Source of the DNA: CAWBAT01 sp046331665
GTDB taxonomy: Bacteria > Acidobacteriota > Terriglobia > Versatilivoradales > Versatilivoraceae
Assembly: GCA_046331665.1 (NCBI GenBank)
Contig: JAXLQK010000019.1
Span: 62,001-126,000 of the forward strand
DNA: 64,000 nt
Direction of reading: 5' to 3'
Positions 60,000-64,000 of this stretch are shown here, one piece after another; the stretch's first letter is position 1, and every line of letters starts with the position of its first letter. Both the position numbers and the translations under genes were made by a program. The notes beneath the pieces are model-generated. The model was not told the origin of the DNA. It ran no database searches and saw only the letters and a program-made list of their open reading frames with translations.

Positions 60000-60891
60000 A
60001 TGAAACAGCCTCGGTGCAGAGCGTCTTCATATCCTGAAACCAGGTGCTGCGTCCCACTTTCTTTAACAGTCTTGCTCTTTACATGGATGGCTGCACCTGT
60101 TCTGGCTCAACAGCCTTTCTACACAGACGATCCCGCTGTCACTGAACGGGGTACAATTCACTTTGAATTCTTCAATGAATATGATGTTCTTCAAGACGCT
60201 CAGTATCCCAACCTCCGACAGAATACCTTGACCATAAGTTAAACTATGGTCTCCCTTTTCATCTGGAGGTGGATGGGACTCACCCTATCTTTCCATCTTC
60301 CGTGCACTGGGAGATTTGCCCGAAGCTTCAATCGGCATTGGCGATACGAATCTGGGGATGAAGTGGAATTTCCACTCGGAAGCCGAATCGTCCGTTGTGC
60401 CGGCGATGAGCGTTACTTTCTATATCGAACTTCCAACCGGGGATACGAAAGAGCAATTGGGATCAGGGCGGTCAGACTATTGGATCAATTTCATTGCCCA
60501 AAGGCATCTCACAACCAAGAACCGACTGACCTTGAACTTGGGGACTGTGTTCACGGGGGATACCAGTACCGGGGAACTCGGGATTCATACCACCCATGGT
60601 CGTGTTTACACGGGCGGCCTGTCATTCCTTCGTGATGTCAATGCCCGGTGGACAGTGGGAGCCGAGGTCTATGGCGGGTTTTCGAACACGTTAGGCCAAA
60701 CCAGGAGTCAATTTCAGATTCTTGTCGGAGGGAACTACCAGATTCGAAATGGCCTGACGTTCGACTTCGGAGTGCTCGGTGGAAAGTTCATCGCCAGCCC
60801 CCGCATTGGAGCACAATTTGGATTCTCAGTCGACTTCCCCGCTGTTCTGCGAAGGAAGAATACTGTTCGCGAGCAAAACTCGTCCCACTGA
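60000..60891 (+). pseudogene. Outer-membrane beta-barrel (MetA-type transporter-like) protein with one or two frameshifts
   Basis: The first frame has a signal peptide (SLTVLLFTWMAAPVLAQ) and the mature start QQPFYTDDPAVTERGTIHFE, a pattern of the Phenol_MetA_deg-like barrel family. A shift at about 60242 is followed by NYGLPFHLEVDG in another frame, then the main part (60316-60891) with SIGIGDTNLGMKWNFH, SVTFYIELPTGDTKEQLGSG and alternating strands to DFGVLGGKF and IGAQFGFSVDF. About 295 residues. It is probably an outer-membrane channel of unknown cargo. Confidence 0.7.
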
Positions 60892-60939
60892 ATAAGGATG
60901 CCGGAAGCTTTTCATCAATTCAAAGAGAGGTAGAAACCC

Positions 60940-61749
60940 ATGACGTGCAACCCTGAGGTGTTAAAGAACATTCTACTTTTCTCCTTGTTGGATGAGGACG
61001 AAGTCACCATTTTGGCCGAACAAGTCGAGGTCAATACGTTCGCCCCGCGCCAGCGAATCTACAGGATCGGGGATCCGCCAGGGCCAGCTTACGTGATTGT
61101 GACTGGACGAGTTCGTGTGACCACGGTCGACGAAGACCATCAGGAGGTGATTGTGGATGAACCGGGAACCGGGGAATTCTTTGGCTTCGCTTCGATGCTG
61201 GATGAAACGACGCATCAGACGGGTGCCATTGCTCTAGAGGAAACCCAATGCCTGGCCATCGATCGGCACGACATTTCCGTTTTGCTGCAGCGCAAGCCTC
61301 TGGCAGGAATTGATATGATGACGGTGCTCAGCCGCCAATTCCATGCTTCGCAACAGCTTGTTCGGATTCGTTCCATGCGCAATCCAAATGAAGTGATTGA
61401 AAAGGAAGCTACCCTTGGCGAGCGGATTGCCGACGCAGTAGCCCAATTTGGTGGTTCATGGTCGTTCATTATCACCTTTAGCATTGTTCTCGTTGCTTAC
61501 GCGGGAATCAATGTGGCCATGGGTCATAACTCCTGGGATCCCTATCCCTTTATCTTGCTGAACTTATTCTTGTCGATGCTGGCCGTGATTCAAGCTCCTG
61601 TCATTATGATGAGCCAAAATCGCCAAGACACCAAAGATCGCCTTCGAGGCGAACTGGACCATGACGTCAATCGTCGAGCAGAGTCAGAAATCCAAGGTTT
61701 GGCCCGCAAGATTAATCTGCTGGATGAAAAAGATGGACGATCTGAGTGA
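60940..61749 (+). CDS. Cyclic nucleotide-binding domain fused to DUF1003 membrane domain
   Basis: The 269-residue protein starts with a cNMP-binding beta-roll (residues 8-125): LFSLLDEDEVTILAEQVEV, PGPAYVIVTGRVRV, and the phosphate-binding-cassette region EPGTGEFFGFASML, where the usual RTA is replaced by TTHQTG. The second half is a DUF1003 domain with two membrane helices: GERIADAVAQFGGSWSFI and FIILFSIVLVAYAGIN-like, PYPFILLNLFLSMLAVIQAP's core, IMMSQNRQDTKDR. It may sense a ligand in the cytoplasm and act on a membrane partner. GAGAGG precedes the ATG. Frame intact. Confidence 0.9.
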   Translation: MTCNPEVLKNILLFSLLDEDEVTILAEQVEVNTFAPRQRIYRIGDPPGPAYVIVTGRVRVTTVDEDHQEVIVDEPGTGEFFGFASMLDETTHQTGAIALEETQCLAIDRHDISVLLQRKPLAGIDMMTVLSRQFHASQQLVRIRSMRNPNEVIEKEATLGERIADAVAQFGGSWSFIITFSIVLVAYAGINVAMGHNSWDPYPFILLNLFLSMLAVIQAPVIMMSQNRQDTKDRLRGELDHDVNRRAESEIQGLARKINLLDEKDGRSE

Positions 61750-61940
61750 TTTGCTGCGTAAACCACGGCCTTGAGATGGGAATAGAGAGTCACCCAATTG
61801 ATTGTGAGGGGGGGAGTCGTGGCAGGTGAGCGATGGGCCACTTTATGGCAAATACTTCGAATTGAGCTTAAACGTTCTTACCGAGCAATTGGAGGAGCAG
61901 GGGGAACCCGGATCCCGCCATCTCCTAGAGCTTGGATAGT

Positions 61941-63317
61941 TTATATTAGGCCCATTAAAGGCTGCTGCTTTCTGCAATAACATTCCGCCAAGGTCGGGAA
62001 GTTGAAAACCGTGTTCACAAAATAGTCAATTCCCCCTGAGAATGATGACCGCCTGGCCAATATGGAGAATCTCCGATGCCCCGTAATCCAATAATATGAA
62101 CCCCCAACAATTCCCTTTTTTGGTCTCGCGATGAAAAATCAGTTTCAGACGGCCTGTGGTATCCCTCGAATTTGTCCTCGGCAATTCACGATAGTAGGCA
62201 ATCCCCACTTCATAAGGAACATCTTCATCGGTGAGTTGCTCTTCTGTTTTTCCAATAAATGAAATTTCGGGAATCGTATAAATCCCATAAGGATAGGTTG
62301 CCGGATTGATTGGAACTGATAGGCCGAAAGCGGGCGGCGGCAATGCGACCTTGTTCCATCGAAACGGAGGCGAGAAACTAATGATATCTCCCACAGCATA
62401 AATGTGGGGTTGGGTCGTTTGGTAATTGGCATTCACCGCGACACGTCCCCTCGAGTCCGTCTTGATCCCCAGCTCGGAGCATTGAGATCGTCAACATTCC
62501 CCTGACGGCCCACCGCATAGAGAAGTGCATCCCGAAATCTTCTTCTTGCTTTCCGGGCCCGCTACCACGCCTCCTTCGGGCGTCTCTTCCACACTCTCGA
62601 CTTCCCCCATTGAGGCGCAACGTCACCCGGTGGTCTCGTAAGCATAGGTGAGTGCTTCCACCATCTCTGCATCCGCAAACTCAAGGAGCCTCGCGGCCGC
62701 TTTTCAATCAAAATGACACGAACTCCCAGTGCCGCAAACATACAGGTATACTCAACGCCAATCACACCTCCACCCACAACGATCAGGGTTTGGAATCTCG
62801 GGTGATCCATGATTTGGTCGCTATTGATGATATTTCGACCATTAAACGGCACCTTCGGAGAAGTTGCAGGCCGGGTTCCAGAAGCGACAATAATCGTCTG
62901 GGCTCCATATTCAGAATACTGCCCATGACAATTCGAGACCCGGATTTGGTGGGGGTCCGTGAAGCTTGCCGTACCTGACAAGATCTCGATCCCATTGCGA
63001 GAAAGCTGAGACTGGGTGACATCAATTTCGGTTTTGATGACGTGCTGTACCCGAAAGGCGAGGTCCGCCATGGTAATCTTTTCCTTCACCCGGTAGTTGA
63101 CGCCGTAAAGCTGCTGATATTGAAACCCCGAAAGGTGTAATACCGCCTCCCTCATCGTCTTACTCGGGATGGTGCCCGTGTTAATGCACGTCCCTCCGAC
63201 CACTGCTCGTCTTTCTACAATAGCGACTCGTTTACCGCACTTGGCACCCTGAATTGCCGCCCGCTGTCCAGCGGGGCCAGAACCGATAACGATCAGATCA
63301 AACGATTCCATTTTCAC
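61941..63317 (-). pseudogene. sthA: Soluble pyridine nucleotide transhydrogenase, frameshifted
   Basis: SthA exchanges hydride between NADH and NADP(H). The N-terminal 200 residues (63317-62700) are clear: DLIVIGSGPAGQRAAIQGAK (FAD), VVGGTCINTGTIPSKTMREAV's core, in which the single Cys of SthA replaces the Cys pair of lipoamide dehydrogenases, and LIVVGGGVIGVEYTCMFAALG (NAD site). Frames then change at about 62700, 62640, 62480 and 62350 (LLEFADAEMVEALTYAYE; VAVNANYQTTQPHIYAVGDI) and once more at 62030, ending GGIDYFVNTVFNFPTLAECY at 61941. About 460 residues, the normal length. A Pho-like array lies upstream. Confidence 0.85.
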
Positions 63318-63957
63318 CCGCCGGCTAAATCAACAACCCATGGACATCACTTTGACTCGGAGATGACTTCGCTTCATGGCCCTCCATTGTCTGGCGTTTG
63401 CGTTAACTTCATATGAAATCAGGATGAATTTTTTATGATGGCATTTAGTCGAAGACGTTTTTGGGACGACCCAGAATATTCCGTCGAGATTTGCCTAAGG
63501 CTATAACCAATACTCATTTCTTCCTTCTTAATTGGGTATTTCCGAGGAATCGAAGAAGGAGGTGCGAATGGCATTCTCCAACCTTGTGATGGCATTTACC
63601 AGCACTTGAAATCTGTTTTCCGAAGGCATTAGGCGATGGAAACACGGAGATCCATCTGCCACCTCCTCTTCCCACCGCAAGTGAGAGAAGAATGGATTGC
63701 CGTCAGCTCATCGCTGAAGCTTCCTCCGCCTGCTTCCCCCCGGCGTCTAAAACAATGAGTCAAGAGTTTTTGATCGAATTGCGCCTGATCTCGATCGCGA
63801 AGTTCACAACACTTTCATCCGGCTTTCATTGTTACGAAATACCAGCCTGCCAAGCTTTGTCCGCGTCCGCAAATTTCAGGAGTGCCGACGCGATGATTCC
63901 AGATCTCTGAAAATGAGTATTTACAAACATCGTGGTTAATCCACTGAGGAGGATGAT
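63318..63957. other. Divergent spacer with Pho-like sites
   Basis: About 640 bp between sthA and the last gene. Apart from the half-site array at 63402-63428 nothing was recognised; a 72-codon frame at 63692 has no domain. Confidence 0.45.
63402..63428 (-). promoter_or_regulatory. Pho-box-like array upstream of sthA
   Basis: Read on the minus strand, TTCAT begins at 63428, TTCAT at 63417 and TTAAC at 63406, each 11 bp apart. The array ends about 85 bp before the sthA start. The same half-site set is found before phoB. Confidence 0.5.
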
Positions 63958-64000
63958 ATGAATCTGAAGAAATGGACCGGGCGTGCTCTGCCCGCTCTTC
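63958..64000 (+). CDS. Start of an exported protein, truncated by the window end
   Basis: A strong AGGAGG (63947-63952) lies 5 bp before the ATG at 63958. The 14 visible residues, MNLKKWTGRALPAL, have a basic start followed by a hydrophobic turn, as in a signal peptide. No function can be assigned. Confidence 0.6.
   Translation, partial: MNLKKWTGRALPAL

Noticed and set aside
26482..63317. Programmed ribosomal frameshifting as an explanation of the many shifts
   Set aside because: The shifts occur in unrelated genes at varied positions without a shared slippery site, so a sequence-quality or decay cause is more likely.

Overview
The window looks like a chromosomal stretch of a Gram-negative bacterium of moderate GC. 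Outer-membrane barrels, TolC/RND parts and lipoproteins show the Gram-negative envelope. A small DUF2934 protein, a separate E1-alpha/E1-beta pyruvate dehydrogenase and UbiA/UbiX genes without a visible ubiquinone set would fit Acidobacteriota or a neighbouring phylum; this placement is inferred, not proven. No rRNA, tRNA, CRISPR, prophage or insertion sequence was recognised.

Region 1 (1-26.1 kb) is cleanly coding, with every gene uninterrupted. It holds housekeeping and metabolic genes: the end of a geranylgeranyl-reductase-like flavoprotein, an SDR, a membrane flippase-like protein, transaldolase and an FGGY sugar kinase, a rhomboid protease, an aldo/keto reductase and a complete pyruvate dehydrogenase operon (E1a-E1b-E2-E3). 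These are followed by a minus-strand group (ubiX-ubiA-ggt-TPR-dus), larB, an M28 peptidase, an alpha/beta hydrolase, a family 2 glycosyltransferase, a Rieske protein and a PhoB-type response regulator.

Region 2 (26.2-34.6 kb) and region 4 (49.9-63.4 kb) form a large phosphate-acquisition neighbourhood. It has a porin, two complete pst transporter sets (pstSCAB), phoU, polyphosphate kinase ppk1, an extra intact PstS lipoprotein, another outer-membrane barrel, a cyclic-nucleotide/DUF1003 protein and a soluble transhydrogenase (sthA). Four arrays of 11-bp-phased TTNA(C/T) half-sites, like Pho boxes, lie upstream of the PhoB-like regulator, the porin, the first pstS and sthA, and suggest one regulon.

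Region 3 (34.6-49.4 kb) holds a DUF1634 gene, a minus-strand operon of RraA-like protein, membrane-fusion protein, two tandem RND permeases and a TolC-like channel, a NarL-type two-component pair, and two related single-domain receiver proteins.

From about 26.5 kb onward most genes are broken by small frameshifts although they keep nearly full length and their motifs. Six genes in this part are uninterrupted: phoU, the first receiver protein, the kinase, its regulator, the third pstS and the DUF1003 gene. The pattern could be low-quality sequence or recent decay. Spans and ends given for frameshifted genes are reconstructions made by following the conserved protein through several frames.
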